Below are positions 1 through 9,299 of a stretch of DNA of 64,000 nucleotides, in pieces. The position numbers were made by a program, and so were the translations under genes. The notes under the pieces are model-generated. The model ran no database searches and was not told the origin of the DNA. It saw only the letters and a program-made list of their open reading frames with translations. The first letter of the stretch is position 1. Each line of letters opens with the position of its first letter. Source of the stretch: Archangium lansingense (GTDB taxonomy: Bacteria; Myxococcota; Myxococcia; Myxococcales; Myxococcaceae); the NCBI RefSeq assembly GCF_026626635.1, contig NZ_JAPNKA010000001.1:558001-622000 (forward strand). The letters are read 5' to 3'.

Positions 1-3000
1 GACGCTCTACTTCACGGCGGATGACGGGGTGCACGGCCGCGAGCTGTGGAAGAGCGATGGGACCGCGGCGGGCACGGGGATGGTGAAGGACCTCGCCCCG
101 GGGGCCGCCAGCACCACGCTCGGGGAGCTCGCCGGAGCGGGGGACGTGCTCTACTTCACCACGGCGGGCTCGCTGTGGAAGAGCGATGGCACCCCCGAGG
201 GCACCGTGCCCCTCACCAACGTGCTCGGGGGCCCCATTGTTTCGGAGGGCCCCTCCCTTCGCGGCCCCGGCTGGCTGAAGGTCTCGGGCGGGACGCTCTA
301 CTTCTCCGCGGATGACGGCACGGCCGGGTACGAGCTGTGGAAGAGCGATGGCTCCCCCAAGGGGACCGTGCAGGTGAAGGACATCCATCCCTCTGGCGAT
401 TCCAGGCCCTCCCTCATGGCCGACGCCAATGGGGTCCTTCTGTTCCTCGCCTGGCACCCCGACACCGGACGTGAGGTGTGGACGAGTGATGGGACGGCCG
501 ATGGAACCGTGCGCCTCACGGACATCCAGCCGGGCGGGGGCACCGAGTCCGTGAACAGCTGGTTCGCCGTGGCCGGCTCGCGCGCGTATTTCTTCGCCGA
601 TCGCGGCTGGGGAAACCACGCGCTCTGGATGACTGACGGCACTCCGGTGGGGACTCGGGAGCTGCGGAGCCTCGCGCCGGAGAGCTCGAGTGCCGGGCTC
701 TCCCAGTCCCTGGGCTTCGCGGATGGCAGCCTGCTCTTCGTGGCGGACGATGGCGTGCACGGCGTGGAGCCGTGGAAGACGGATGGGACGCCGGAGGGTA
801 CCGTCCTCCTGAAGGACCTCGACAGGGGCGCGCATGGCAGCGCTCCACGGGATGTGATGGACGTTGGCGGGGGGCGGGTCCTCTTCTCGGTTCCCGTCGA
901 GGGCAGCGGCCTGGAGCTGTGGGCGAGCGATGGAACGGACGCGGGCACTCGGCGGCTCCACGCGGGGTTGCGCTACCTCGGCCGTGTGAGCCTGCGCATG
1001 GGCGGCGTGCGGTACTTCAATGCGTCCACGACGAATGACTCCGGTGCCGAGCTGTGGCGGAGCGATGGGACGCCGGAGGGCACCTTCCTCCTCCGGGACT
1101 TCTACACGGTGGGCAGCGGCAGCATGGCGCAGACCGGCGTCGAGGTGGCGGGCCGGTTCTTCTTCTTCGCGACCACGGCCGAGCATGGCGCCGAGCTGTG
1201 GGTGAGCGACGGCACGCGCGAGGGCACGGTGCTGGTGAAGGACATCCGCCCGGGCCCCGCGTCGTCCCTCCCCTCGGTGATGCTCAACGTGGGAGGGACG
1301 CTCTACTTCGCGGCGGATGACGGCGTGCACGGCCGCGAGCTGTGGAAGAGCGATGGGACCGCGGCGGGCACGGTGCTGGTGAAGGACCTCGTCCCGGGCG
1401 CGACGGGCTCCTCTCCGATGGAGATGGAGAACCTGAACGGGTCGCTCGTCTTCACCGCGAGCGATGCCGTCCCCACGGGCCGCAATGTGCTGTGGCGGCT
1501 GGGTCTGGATGGTCAGTTGCGGAAGATCGCGCTCGAGGAGCCCGGGCTGTCCATGGGAGAGCAGCAGGTGCTGAGGGTCGTCAACGGCACGCTCCTCGTC
1601 TTCACCGATGCCTCCTTCGTGCCGGCGCTGTGGTCGTACGACGGAACGTCCGAGCATGCGACCCTGCTCTCCAGGAACCAGCACTACATCCTCGTGGACA
1701 CGGCGGTCGCGGGCAGGGTGCTCTACTTCCAGGCGGGGAGCGGCCTGGGCGGCGTGGGGCTGTGGCGCACCGATGGCACGGCCGCTGGAACGTACGCGGT
1801 GATGGACGGGTCCCCGGGACACCTGGATGGCTCGTACTACCCCTCCTCCATGCTGGGGCTCGCGGACCGCGGCCAGGTGCTCTTCCGCTCCTCGGAGGGG
1901 GCGAGTGGCGTGGAGATGTGGACATCGGATGGGACCGAAGTGGGGAGCTATCTGGTCGCGGATGTCGCGCCGGGGCCCCGGACCAGCGATCCCCGTGCGT
2001 TCACGCGCAGCGGCGACAGCGTGTTCTTCCGCGCTGACGACGGGGTGCATGGCTCCGAGCTGTGGCTCCTCTCCCTGCCGCCGGTGTCCCCCGACACCAC
2101 GCTGCCCGTGCTGGTGTGCCCGGCGGCGGTGACGCTCGAGGCTTCCTCGGCCTCTGGCGCAACCGCCTCCTGGCCGGATGCCCGGGTCTCCGATGATGTC
2201 TCCGCATCCATCCCGCTGACGTACAGCCATGTCCCGGGCACGGCGTTCCCGCTGGGGACGACGGTGGTGACGGTGACGGCGCGGGACGCGGCGGACAACG
2301 AGGCCGGGTGTGCCTTCGACGTGGTGGTGCGCGACTCCATTGCCCCGGTGGTGAGCTGCCCGGCGGACGTGGAGGTGGCTGTCTCCGGCCCCGAGGGCAC
2401 CCCGGTCACCTTCGCGGAGGCCACGGCGAGCGACGGGGTGACGGCCCGCCCCGAGGTGACGTACAGCCATGCCTCGGGTAGCGCCTTCCCCGTGGGACAG
2501 ACGGTGGTGACGGCGACGGCGAGGGATGTGGCTGGGAACGCCGGGACGTGCACCTTCCGCGTCACCGTGAGGGACACCACGAAGCCTTCGGTCACGTGTC
2601 CGGCGGCCATGACGGTCGAGGCCACTGGGCCCTCGGGTGCGCCGGTGACGTTCGCCGCCACCGCCACGGACGATGGGACCGTCCACCCCAAGGTGACGTA
2701 CAGCCCCGCCCCGGGTGGCACCTTCCCGATGGGGGAGACGTCCGTCACCGTGACGGCGAAGGACGCGGCGGGCAACGCGGCCACATGCTCCTTCGGCGTG
2801 GTGGTGCGCGACACCACCGCCCCCGTCCTCACCTGCCTGGCGGACGTGGAGGTGGAGACACGGGAGGCCTCGGGACGCGCGGTGGAGTACCCGGAGGCCA
2901 CGGCCAGTGACGCGGTGACGGCCATTCCCGAGGTGACGTACAGCCACGTTTCGGGCAACGCCTTCCCGGTGGGCACGACCCTGGTCACCGCTACGGTGAC

Positions 3001-3178
3001 GGACGCGGCGGGTAACAGCGCCACGTGCTCCTTCGGCGTCACCGTGAAGCGCTCGCCGGGTGGGAACGAAGAGGGCTCCGGCTGCGCGGCGGCGGGGGGC
3101 TCTCCCGCGGGGCTGCTGGGGCTGCTGCTCCTGCTCGCCTGGCCGTCCCTCGGGCGGGCCCGAGCCCGACGGAGCTGA
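1..3178 (+). CDS. ELWxxDGT-repeat / HYR-domain surface protein with MYXO-CTERM signal (5' partial)
   Basis: The reading frame is open from base 2, so the gene begins before the window; a GTG at 29 is internal. About 14 copies of an ELWxSDGT-type motif, each followed by a G-T-x-x-V-x-D segment, fill roughly the first 690 visible residues. Four HYR-type immunoglobulin-like modules of about 85 residues follow, each with CPAxVxVE near its start and a GNxxxCxFxVxVxD end. The C-terminus has a Gly-Cys, a Leu-rich membrane segment and an Arg-rich tail, the layout of a MYXO-CTERM sorting tag. Proteins with such tags are thought to be processed by a myxosortase and displayed at the cell surface. The role is probably adhesive or structural; this is inferred from domains only. 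A 9-bp hairpin lies just after the stop. Confidence 0.9.
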   Translation, partial: TLYFTADDGVHGRELWKSDGTAAGTGMVKDLAPGAASTTLGELAGAGDVLYFTTAGSLWKSDGTPEGTVPLTNVLGGPIVSEGPSLRGPGWLKVSGGTLYFSADDGTAGYELWKSDGSPKGTVQVKDIHPSGDSRPSLMADANGVLLFLAWHPDTGREVWTSDGTADGTVRLTDIQPGGGTESVNSWFAVAGSRAYFFADRGWGNHALWMTDGTPVGTRELRSLAPESSSAGLSQSLGFADGSLLFVADDGVHGVEPWKTDGTPEGTVLLKDLDRGAHGSAPRDVMDVGGGRVLFSVPVEGSGLELWASDGTDAGTRRLHAGLRYLGRVSLRMGGVRYFNASTTNDSGAELWRSDGTPEGTFLLRDFYTVGSGSMAQTGVEVAGRFFFFATTAEHGAELWVSDGTREGTVLVKDIRPGPASSLPSVMLNVGGTLYFAADDGVHGRELWKSDGTAAGTVLVKDLVPGATGSSPMEMENLNGSLVFTASDAVPTGRNVLWRLGLDGQLRKIALEEPGLSMGEQQVLRVVNGTLLVFTDASFVPALWSYDGTSEHATLLSRNQHYILVDTAVAGRVLYFQAGSGLGGVGLWRTDGTAAGTYAVMDGSPGHLDGSYYPSSMLGLADRGQVLFRSSEGASGVEMWTSDGTEVGSYLVADVAPGPRTSDPRAFTRSGDSVFFRADDGVHGSELWLLSLPPVSPDTTLPVLVCPAAVTLEASSASGATASWPDARVSDDVSASIPLTYSHVPGTAFPLGTTVVTVTARDAADNEAGCAFDVVVRDSIAPVVSCPADVEVAVSGPEGTPVTFAEATASDGVTARPEVTYSHASGSAFPVGQTVVTATARDVAGNAGTCTFRVTVRDTTKPSVTCPAAMTVEATGPSGAPVTFAATATDDGTVHPKVTYSPAPGGTFPMGETSVTVTAKDAAGNAATCSFGVVVRDTTAPVLTCLADVEVETREASGRAVEYPEATASDAVTAIPEVTYSHVSGNAFPVGTTLVTATVTDAAGNSATCSFGVTVKRSPGGNEEGSGCAAAGGSPAGLLGLLLLLAWPSLGRARARRS

Positions 3179-3185
3179 AAAAACG

Positions 3186-3222
3186 GCCCGCCCGGCTCCT
3201 CTGCGGGGTGCGTCGGGCGGGC
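3186..3222 (+). terminator. Hairpin after the ELWxxDGT gene
   Basis: GCCCGCCCG at 3186-3194 pairs perfectly with CGGGCGGGC at 3214-3222 across a 19-nt loop, starting 8 bases after the stop codon. There is no U-tract, so termination may be weak or depend on Rho. Confidence 0.5.
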
Positions 3223-3465
3223 AGGCACAAGTAGGTGTGTAAAAGCAAGCAGGCGTGCACTATCAGACGAAGCTGGCTGCTTGGGAGCTCAAGGACTTTA
3301 CAAGACAGCGGCCAATGCTCACCATGGTCGGTAAATCGGTCAAACGATGTTGGGAGGGGCACCGCATGGGGTGGGCCCCAGGAGACCGAGAGAGAGGCGC
3401 CCGTGGGGGCGGCGAGCCAGTTGGCCGGCGACCTGAAGCAGCACGGAAAGCGCCCAGGAGGAGCC

Positions 3466-3627
3466 ATGGTGCACGACGACACGACGTATGTGGACGACGA
3501 GGGTCTGGCGTACGTCGTTCCAGGCGGCGAGGACGAGGAGTCGGGGTCCATCATGCCGGTCCGGGTGACCACCGGAGGCCGGCTGTGGGGGGCTGAAGAA
3601 GCCTACGGCGGGTACGACGCCGAGTAG
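3466..3627 (+). CDS. Small acidic hypothetical protein, 53 aa
   Basis: I do not recognise a family. The ATG at 3466 has a near-perfect ribosome site (AGGAGGAG ending 3 bases upstream), which favours this start over upstream in-frame starts from 3235. The product is rich in Asp, Glu and Gly (a run of acidic residues in the middle, a GGYDAE tail), with no signal peptide, membrane segment or Cys. It is flanked by hairpins at 3186-3222 and 3635-3665, so it looks like its own transcription unit. No modifying enzyme sits nearby, so a RiPP-precursor role is not supported. Confidence 0.55.
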   Translation: MVHDDTTYVDDEGLAYVVPGGEDEESGSIMPVRVTTGGRLWGAEEAYGGYDAE

Positions 3628-3634
3628 CACCAGG

Positions 3635-3665
3635 GCCCCCGCGTCTGGGGACATGACGCGGGGGC
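3635..3665 (+). terminator. Hairpin after the small acidic gene
   Basis: An 11-bp perfect stem (GCCCCCGCGTC at 3635-3645 with GACGCGGGGGC at 3655-3665) and a 9-nt loop begin 7 bases after the stop at 3627. No T-run follows. Confidence 0.55.
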
Positions 3666-3705
3666 GCGAGTATGACGCGGAGGGACGCGTCTCCCTGTCG
3701 AGCCG

Positions 3706-5187
3706 GTGCCTGGCACCCGTTCCGGGGATGGAATCCGCGGCTCCGTGTATCTTCCACCCCACGTGGGGTCTCCGAGCGAATCGAGCACAGGTGAAGCGGC
3801 GGCGGTGCGTCCCGAGGAGGAGCTCGCGGGCTTCGACCGGTTGCTGCCCGCGCTGAAGGAGGCGTATCAGCGCAACCGAGGCAAGGCTTGGTCGGCCGAG
3901 GAGCTCGGCGAGCTGTCCGGGCTGCCGGTGGCGGAGGTGGCTCGTACGCTGGAGCGGTTCGCCGCGGAGCTGGAGCTCGCGGAGGTGCTCTTCGGGGATG
4001 ACGTGGGCCTCGTTGGCGCCATCCAGCTCGCGACCACCGTGTTGGAGACAGAGTCCTTCGAGACCGTGCGTGCGCGGCTCGGGGCCCAGGGTCCGCTGGA
4101 GGCTCCTCTCCGTCTCACGCAGCTGCGCGTGGATGGGTACCGGGTGCTCGAGGGGCTCGACGTGCGGCTCGGCGACCTGACCGTCCTCACGGGTGAATCG
4201 GGCTCGGGCAAGTCCTCACTCCTCGACTGCCTGGCGCTGCTTGCCTTCGCGGTGCGCCATCCGCTTCCCTCGGGCACTCCTCGCGCCCACGTGTCGCTGC
4301 GCGTCACCAGCGGTACCGGCCGGGCCTTCCGGTATTCGCTGGGCCTGGGCGGGCCGGAGAGTGCGCCCCGCGTCATCTCGGAGCGGTTCGCCTCCGTGGA
4401 GACGGACGCGAGCGGCCAGGAGTTGGAGGCCTTCGCGTTCTTGGATTTCAAGAATGGCAGAGGGACGGTGCGCACGGTGCGTTGGGAGTCGCCCCGGCCC
4501 CACCTGCGAGCGGCGCCCCACACGCTGCCGCCGGACGTGCTCGCGCTGCGTGAGGAGCTGGAGCCCGCCTTGTGCTCGGCCGCCAGCTTCCGTGCGTTCG
4601 TCTCCGGCTGGCGCTTCTACCCGGGCTTCGATGTCTCGCGGAACGCGGTGCTCCGGCGGCCGGTGCCCTCGGAGCCCGAGCCCCTGCTGGCGGCGGATGG
4701 CTCCAACCTGAGCGCCGTGCTCTTCCACCTGATGGTGGAGTGGCCGGAGCGCTGGCGCGAGCTGGAGGCCACTCTGCGCGAGGCTCATCCGTCCTTCCAG
4801 TCGCTCTCCGTCAAACCCCGGGGCGGGCCGGGCACTGTCATTGGCGTGTGGCGAGAGGCTGGCGTGAGGGACGAGCTGACGCTGGCGGACCTCTCGGACG
4901 GCACGCTGCGCCTGCTGTGCCTGGCGGTGCTGTGCCTGTCGCCTCGGAAGCCGACACTGGTGGGACTCGACGGGCCCGAGCTGGGGCTCCACCCGCGTGT
5001 GTTGCCGGTGCTCGCCGGGCTGCTCCGGCGCGCTTCCTCCGAGACGCAGTTGCTCATGGCCACGCAGTCTCCCGCGCTCCTGGCCGGGCTGCCCCCCGAG
5101 AGGGTAGCCCTGATGAAGAAGGTGGACGGGCGCGCGGTGTTGGAGCCGGGCACGCAGCCGGGTGGGGTGGCTGGGACCCGCTCGTAA
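3706..5187 (+). CDS. AAA family ATPase (AAA_21 / SMC-like predicted ATPase)
   Basis: The Walker A is GESGSGKSS (near residues 164-172), and an ABC-like end comes late: a signature-like LADLSDGTLRLL, then a Walker B-like VGLDGPELGLHP and a switch-like ATQSPALL. This is the layout of single-chain AAA_21/COG1106-type ATPases, found in DNA-repair, anti-phage and stand-alone contexts. An N-terminal helical part (about residues 35-115) looks like a small winged-helix module. The start is uncertain: GTG codons in frame occur at 3706, 3745, 3763 and 3805, none with a strong ribosome site. A 14-bp perfect palindrome (3756-3769) would overlap the coding region if the early start is used, so 3805 is a serious alternative. 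No nuclease partner lies next to it, so a defence role cannot be claimed. Confidence 0.75.
   Translation: MPGTRSGDGIRGSVYLPPHVGSPSESSTGEAAAVRPEEELAGFDRLLPALKEAYQRNRGKAWSAEELGELSGLPVAEVARTLERFAAELELAEVLFGDDVGLVGAIQLATTVLETESFETVRARLGAQGPLEAPLRLTQLRVDGYRVLEGLDVRLGDLTVLTGESGSGKSSLLDCLALLAFAVRHPLPSGTPRAHVSLRVTSGTGRAFRYSLGLGGPESAPRVISERFASVETDASGQELEAFAFLDFKNGRGTVRTVRWESPRPHLRAAPHTLPPDVLALREELEPALCSAASFRAFVSGWRFYPGFDVSRNAVLRRPVPSEPEPLLAADGSNLSAVLFHLMVEWPERWRELEATLREAHPSFQSLSVKPRGGPGTVIGVWREAGVRDELTLADLSDGTLRLLCLAVLCLSPRKPTLVGLDGPELGLHPRVLPVLAGLLRRASSETQLLMATQSPALLAGLPPERVALMKKVDGRAVLEPGTQPGGVAGTRS
3756..3769. promoter_or_regulatory. 14-bp palindrome, possible operator
   Basis: ACCCCACGTGGGGT is a perfect palindrome with no spacer. 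It lies within the uncertain 5' end of the ATPase gene, 36 bases before the alternative start at 3805. It may be an operator. Confidence 0.25.
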
Positions 5188-5192
5188 GGGGT

Positions 5193-5246
5193 TTCGCGGG
5201 GCGTCCGAGTCCAGCATTCCGGGAGAGTGTCCGGAAGTCCCGCGAA
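5193..5246 (+). terminator. Nested stem-loop after the ATPase gene
   Basis: An outer 8-bp stem (TTCGCGGG at 5193-5200 with CCCGCGAA at 5239-5246) encloses an inner 6-bp stem (TTCCGG at 5217 with CCGGAA at 5231). It starts 6 bases after the stop at 5187. Confidence 0.4.
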
Positions 5247-5362
5247 CGAGCGGCTCGAATGTGAGCGCCTGCGGGTTGCGGCCGTGGGGGCCAGTCCGGC
5301 GATACTGAGGGGACGCGGTGGTACCGGGGCACACGTATGTGCCTCGCACGGAGGATGAAGCG

Positions 5363-6601
5363 ATGAAGCTGACGGCCTGGGCGGTCGAGCGCGATAGTGA
5401 GCGCGGCCGGGATGTACATCTGCTCGTCACCGTGGAGGCCGAGTCGGACGCGCCCCGTGCACCCGTGGCGTTGAACCTCGTGCTGGACCGGAGCGCGTCG
5501 ATGCGAGGCGCGCCGTTGGCCGCGGCGGTGGAGGCCGCGCAGCTGCTCGTCGAGCGCGCGAGCTCGAAGGACTACCTGGGACTGCTCGCCTTTGACGGGG
5601 TGCCGGAGCAGCTCGTGCCACTGCGGCCCATGGATGCAGAGGCGCGGACTGAGCTGGCCGAGGCGCTCTCGGCGATGCAGGCTGGCGAGGGCACCGCGCT
5701 GCATGAGGCGGTGGAGTCCGGAGCGGCCGCGGTGCGCCGGCTGTTCGTCCCCGGGGCGCGACCGAAGATGCTGATGCTCACGGATGGCGAGCCCTCGGTG
5801 GGCCCGCGCTCGCTGGCGGACTTCCGCACGCTGGGCGGCAAGGTGGCCGAGTCGGGCATTACGCTGCACGCGCTGGGACTGGGACGGCACTACCTGCCGG
5901 AGATTCTCGAGGCGCTCACGGGCCCCGCGGGCACGGGCTTCACCCACGTGGACGACGCCGAGGGCCTGCCGGTGGCGGCCGCGGCGTTGGTGGCTGAGTT
6001 GTTCGGCGAGGTGGGGACGGACGCGCGCCTGTACGTGAAGCCGATGGGCTTCTCCGAGCTGCTGTGCCGCCACCGCTACCCTGCGCGGGTGGAGGGAGAC
6101 GCGCTGAGCGCGGGGCTGGGCTCGCTCTCGAACGCCTTCGCGCGCCGAGCGCTCTTCACCGGGCGGCTGGAGCTGGCGGACTGGACGCTCGGGGTGACGA
6201 CGACGTGGACGGAGAATGGCGACACGCGGCGGGTGACGGTGCCGGTGCAGCGCGTGCTGCCCGACAGCCCCGAGGGCCGCTTCATTCGCGCGGTGGGCTC
6301 GGAGTTGGATCTGGTGGCGGCCGAGTCCGCGGCGTGGAAGGCGCTGGTGCGGCGTAACCCGATCGCCGCCGAGCAGTCGCTGAAGGTGGCCGAGGAGGCG
6401 CTGCGCGAGCTGGTGCGGCTGGCGGTGGATGAGGTGCCGGCGAAGCGCCATGTGGAGCGGCTGACGGACCTGAAGCTCGCGGTGGAGCGTCGCGCGGGCG
6501 AGCTGCCGGCGCTGGTGGTGCGCCGGGCCCGGGCCGCCGATGCGCACACCGGACTGAGCATCATCCAGCCTGCGATTCCCATTCGGAAGGCCGGGAACTG
6601 A
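5363..6601 (+). CDS. VWA domain-containing protein
   Basis: A von Willebrand A domain occupies about residues 33-210. The metal-site motif D-R-S-A-S (DxSxS) is at residues 42-46, and the second half of the fold carries MLTDGEPS. The remaining 200 residues form a beta-rich then helical C-terminal part, as in YfbK-like cytoplasmic VWA proteins. There is no signal peptide. The ATG at 5363 is preferred over the GTG at 5318 because GGAGG sits 8 bases before it. VWA proteins usually act as metal-dependent protein-binding modules; no MoxR ATPase partner is adjacent. Confidence 0.85.
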   Translation: MKLTAWAVERDSERGRDVHLLVTVEAESDAPRAPVALNLVLDRSASMRGAPLAAAVEAAQLLVERASSKDYLGLLAFDGVPEQLVPLRPMDAEARTELAEALSAMQAGEGTALHEAVESGAAAVRRLFVPGARPKMLMLTDGEPSVGPRSLADFRTLGGKVAESGITLHALGLGRHYLPEILEALTGPAGTGFTHVDDAEGLPVAAAALVAELFGEVGTDARLYVKPMGFSELLCRHRYPARVEGDALSAGLGSLSNAFARRALFTGRLELADWTLGVTTTWTENGDTRRVTVPVQRVLPDSPEGRFIRAVGSELDLVAAESAAWKALVRRNPIAAEQSLKVAEEALRELVRLAVDEVPAKRHVERLTDLKLAVERRAGELPALVVRRARAADAHTGLSIIQPAIPIRKAGN

Positions 6602-6611
6602 GCGCTCAGCG

Positions 6612-6791
6612 CTAGACCAGCGGGAACTGCTCGCGCACCGGGCCGCGAAGCCACTCCGCTGAGGTGAGCCCACCTTCTCCATCACGCGCCGCGAGGCTTT
6701 GTTTGTTGGTGGTCAGCGTGAAGGCCACCACGTCCTCCAGGCGTGGCCGCTCGGCAAGCATTCGAGCGGTATGGAAGGTGTCTACCCCCAT
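6612..6791 (-). CDS. Short hypothetical protein or remnant, 59 aa
   Basis: The last 59 codons of a longer minus-strand frame look protein-like: mixed composition, not the Arg/Pro/Ala-rich pattern of shadow frames, with MGVDTFHTARMLAERPRLED as the first 20 residues. It starts at an ATG at 6791 with only a weak purine stretch (AAGAGAG) upstream and converges with the VWA gene. I cannot assign a family. It could be a small gene or the tail of a decayed one. The rest of 6602-6960 holds only the leader of dsbD. Confidence 0.35.
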   Translation of the reverse strand: MGVDTFHTARMLAERPRLEDVVAFTLTTNKQSLAARDGEGGLTSAEWLRGPVREQFPLV

Positions 6792-6960
6792 CACCTTGGC
6801 TCTCTTCAACCCTCTGTAACCTTGGGGCAGGGGCTTGCGTACCAGCCATACCACCGGGAGCCAGCCCTCCGGGAATGCCTGCCCGCCTGGAGGGTTGGTG
6901 GGCGCCAATCTACGGGCGGACGGCTGGCGGATGGCGGGCCGGTGGGTTAACGGGAGGCGC

Positions 6961-9228
6961 ATGACGCTGCAGCGGGTACGACGTTCGAACTGGGGGGGGC
7001 TTCTCTTCGCCGCGGTGCTGGGGCTCTGCCTCGGCGCCGGCGAGGCCCGGGCACAATTGTCTTCCACGGCGGTGGCCAGTGGCGCGCCGGACGAGGGCAA
7101 CGATCGGGTGGAGGCCGCCCTCCTGACGGACGTGGCCCAGGTGAAGGCGGGAGACGCCTTCCGCGTGGGCGTGCGCTTTCGCATGGACCCGGGCTGGCAC
7201 ATCTACTGGAAGAATCCAGGAGAGTCGGGCCTGGCCTCCGAGGTGACGTGGGACACGCCGGGCACCACCGTGGGGGCGCAGCAGTGGCCCGCGCCCTCCA
7301 CCTTCCGCACCTCGGACGGCTACATCACCACCTATGGCTACGCGGACGAGGTGCTTCTCTTCGCCGACGCCCGCGCCTCCGAGAAGGCCGAGGGCTCGCT
7401 GCAACTCTCGGCCGCGGCGGACGTGCTGGTGTGCGAGGTGCACTGTCTGCCCGCGCAGCTCATGCTCACCCGCAACCTGCCGGTGGGCCCCGAGACGCAG
7501 TCGGACCCTGCGCACGCCCCCGGCTTTGACGCGGCCCGCGCGCGCGTGCCCGTGTCGCCCGAGAGCTCCGGCCATGAGGTGACGCTCGCGCTCGACACCA
7601 GGCCGCTTACCGCCGGCAAGCCCTTCACCGGAACGCTCACCGTGACGGCTCCTCGGGGCCAGCCGGTGCCCGCGGTGGAGAAGGACTTCTTCGTGCCCGA
7701 GCGCATCCCCGGCATCGCGCGCCTGGCCCTGTCGCCCGTGGCGGGCAGGCCCGGCACCTTCAAGCTGGAGGGCGAGGCGGCTCCGGACGTACCCGCGCAG
7801 GAGCCTCGGTTCGCGGGCGTGCTGCGCCTGGGCTCGGCCTCCGCGGGTGCCACCGCGCTGACGTTGAGCCTGCCGTTGGCCTCCGTGGTGGCCGCCGCGC
7901 CCGGCGCTCCCGCGGCTTCGGCGACGAAGGCCGTGGATGCACCGAAGCCCGCCGTGGTCGCCCCGGCCGGAGCGGCGGAGTCATCGCTGTCGCTGGGCCT
8001 GGTGTTGCTCTTCGCGTTCCTCGGGGGCGCGCTGCTCAACCTCATGCCGTGCGTCTTCCCGGTGTTGGCGCTCAAGGCCTACGGCTTCACCCGCACGGTG
8101 CACGCCGAGCAGGGCAAGGTGGGGCTGCATGCGCTGGCGTACGCGGGCGGCATCGTGGGCTCGCTGATGGTGCTGGCGGGGGTGGTGCTGGCCCTGCGCG
8201 CTGGCGGCAGCAGCGTGGGCTGGGGCTTCCAGTTCCAGGAGCCGCTCTTCGTGGCCGCGGTGGCCGCGGTGCTGGTGGCCTTCGCGCTCAACCTCTTCGG
8301 CGTCTTCCACGTGGGCACGGACGGCACCGCGCTGGTGGAGAAGGTGGACTCGAGCCACGGCTTCTCGCGCAGCGCGGGCGAGGGCGTGTTGGCGGTGGTG
8401 CTGGCCACGCCCTGCTCGGCGCCGCTGCTGGGCACCGCGGTGGGTTTCGCGCTCGCGGCGGGCCCGCTCACGGTGCTGGCCACCTTCTTCATGCTGGGCC
8501 TGGGCCTGGCGCTGCCCTTCTGCTTGCTGGTGCTGGTGCCTGGGCTGAGGAAGTTCCTCCCCAAGCCCGGAGCGTGGATGGAGCGCGGCAAGCAGCTGCT
8601 CGGCTTCGCGCTGCTGGGCACCACGGTGTGGCTGGTATGGGTGATGGGGGGCCTCACGGGCGTGGACGGCATGGCGCGACTGCTCGCCTTCCTCGCGGTG
8701 GTGGGCCTGGGCGCGTGGCTGTACGGCCTGGTGCAGGGCGCCTCGGGAGGACGCAAGGCGGCGGGTGTGGCGGCGGTGGTGGCGGTGCTGGTGGTGGGCG
8801 GCGTCTTCTCCCTGCGCTTCGAGGAGACGGGCCCGGCCGTTCGCAAGTCCTCGATGGTGGCCGAGGCGCAGCCGTGGGACGAGGCAGCGGTGGCCGCGGC
8901 GTTGAAGGCGGGGCAGCCGGTGTTCATCGACTTCACCGCGGACTGGTGCCTCACCTGCAAGTTCAACGAGCGCACGGTGCTGACGCGCGAGGATGTGCGA
9001 GCCGCCTTCTCGCAGCACAAGGTGGCCTTCTTCGTGGCGGACTGGACGCGGCGGGACGAGCGCATCAGCGCGAAGCTGGCCGAGTTCGGCCGGGCCGGAG
9101 TGCCCATGTACCTGGTGGTGAGCCCCGCGGCGCCCGACAAGCCCGAGGTGCTGCCCGAGCTGCTCACCTCCGACTCCGTCACCGACGCCGTGCGCCGCGC
9201 GGCCGAGCGGGTGGCCGACGCGACGTAG
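6961..9228 (+). CDS. dsbD: DsbD/ScsB-type protein-disulfide reductase
   Basis: It moves reducing power from cytoplasmic thioredoxin across the inner membrane to periplasmic thiol proteins. A signal peptide (about residues 1-31) leads into a DsbD N-terminal domain with the conserved GWHIYWKNPGESG stretch. An eight-helix CcdA-like membrane domain spans about residues 340-590, with the redox cysteines in LMPCVFP (C364) and ATPCSAP (C485). A C-terminal thioredoxin domain carries ADWCLTC (C663, C666). All redox cysteines expected of the central and C-terminal domains are present. The ATG at 6961 has GGGAGG 3 bases upstream and gives a clean signal peptide; the earlier start at 6835 does not. A redoxin gene follows 71 bases later and is the likely partner. 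Confidence 0.92.
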   Translation: MTLQRVRRSNWGGLLFAAVLGLCLGAGEARAQLSSTAVASGAPDEGNDRVEAALLTDVAQVKAGDAFRVGVRFRMDPGWHIYWKNPGESGLASEVTWDTPGTTVGAQQWPAPSTFRTSDGYITTYGYADEVLLFADARASEKAEGSLQLSAAADVLVCEVHCLPAQLMLTRNLPVGPETQSDPAHAPGFDAARARVPVSPESSGHEVTLALDTRPLTAGKPFTGTLTVTAPRGQPVPAVEKDFFVPERIPGIARLALSPVAGRPGTFKLEGEAAPDVPAQEPRFAGVLRLGSASAGATALTLSLPLASVVAAAPGAPAASATKAVDAPKPAVVAPAGAAESSLSLGLVLLFAFLGGALLNLMPCVFPVLALKAYGFTRTVHAEQGKVGLHALAYAGGIVGSLMVLAGVVLALRAGGSSVGWGFQFQEPLFVAAVAAVLVAFALNLFGVFHVGTDGTALVEKVDSSHGFSRSAGEGVLAVVLATPCSAPLLGTAVGFALAAGPLTVLATFFMLGLGLALPFCLLVLVPGLRKFLPKPGAWMERGKQLLGFALLGTTVWLVWVMGGLTGVDGMARLLAFLAVVGLGAWLYGLVQGASGGRKAAGVAAVVAVLVVGGVFSLRFEETGPAVRKSSMVAEAQPWDEAAVAAALKAGQPVFIDFTADWCLTCKFNERTVLTREDVRAAFSQHKVAFFVADWTRRDERISAKLAEFGRAGVPMYLVVSPAAPDKPEVLPELLTSDSVTDAVRRAAERVADAT

Positions 9229-9299
9229 CGGCGGCTCGCGCATCTTCTGAGTTCTTTGGAGTTCTTTCGCAGTACCCCCACAAGAGGAGAGCAGAGCGA

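Noticed and set aside
3706..5187. An anti-phage defence system based on the AAA ATPase
   Set aside because: No nuclease, reverse transcriptase, toxin or other partner lies beside it; the VWA gene downstream has its own unit after a hairpin.
8049..9299. A long frame upstream of the redoxin gene in its own frame
   Set aside because: It is Gly/Ala/Arg-rich and overlaps dsbD out of frame; the redoxin has its own signal peptide and ribosome site at 9300.
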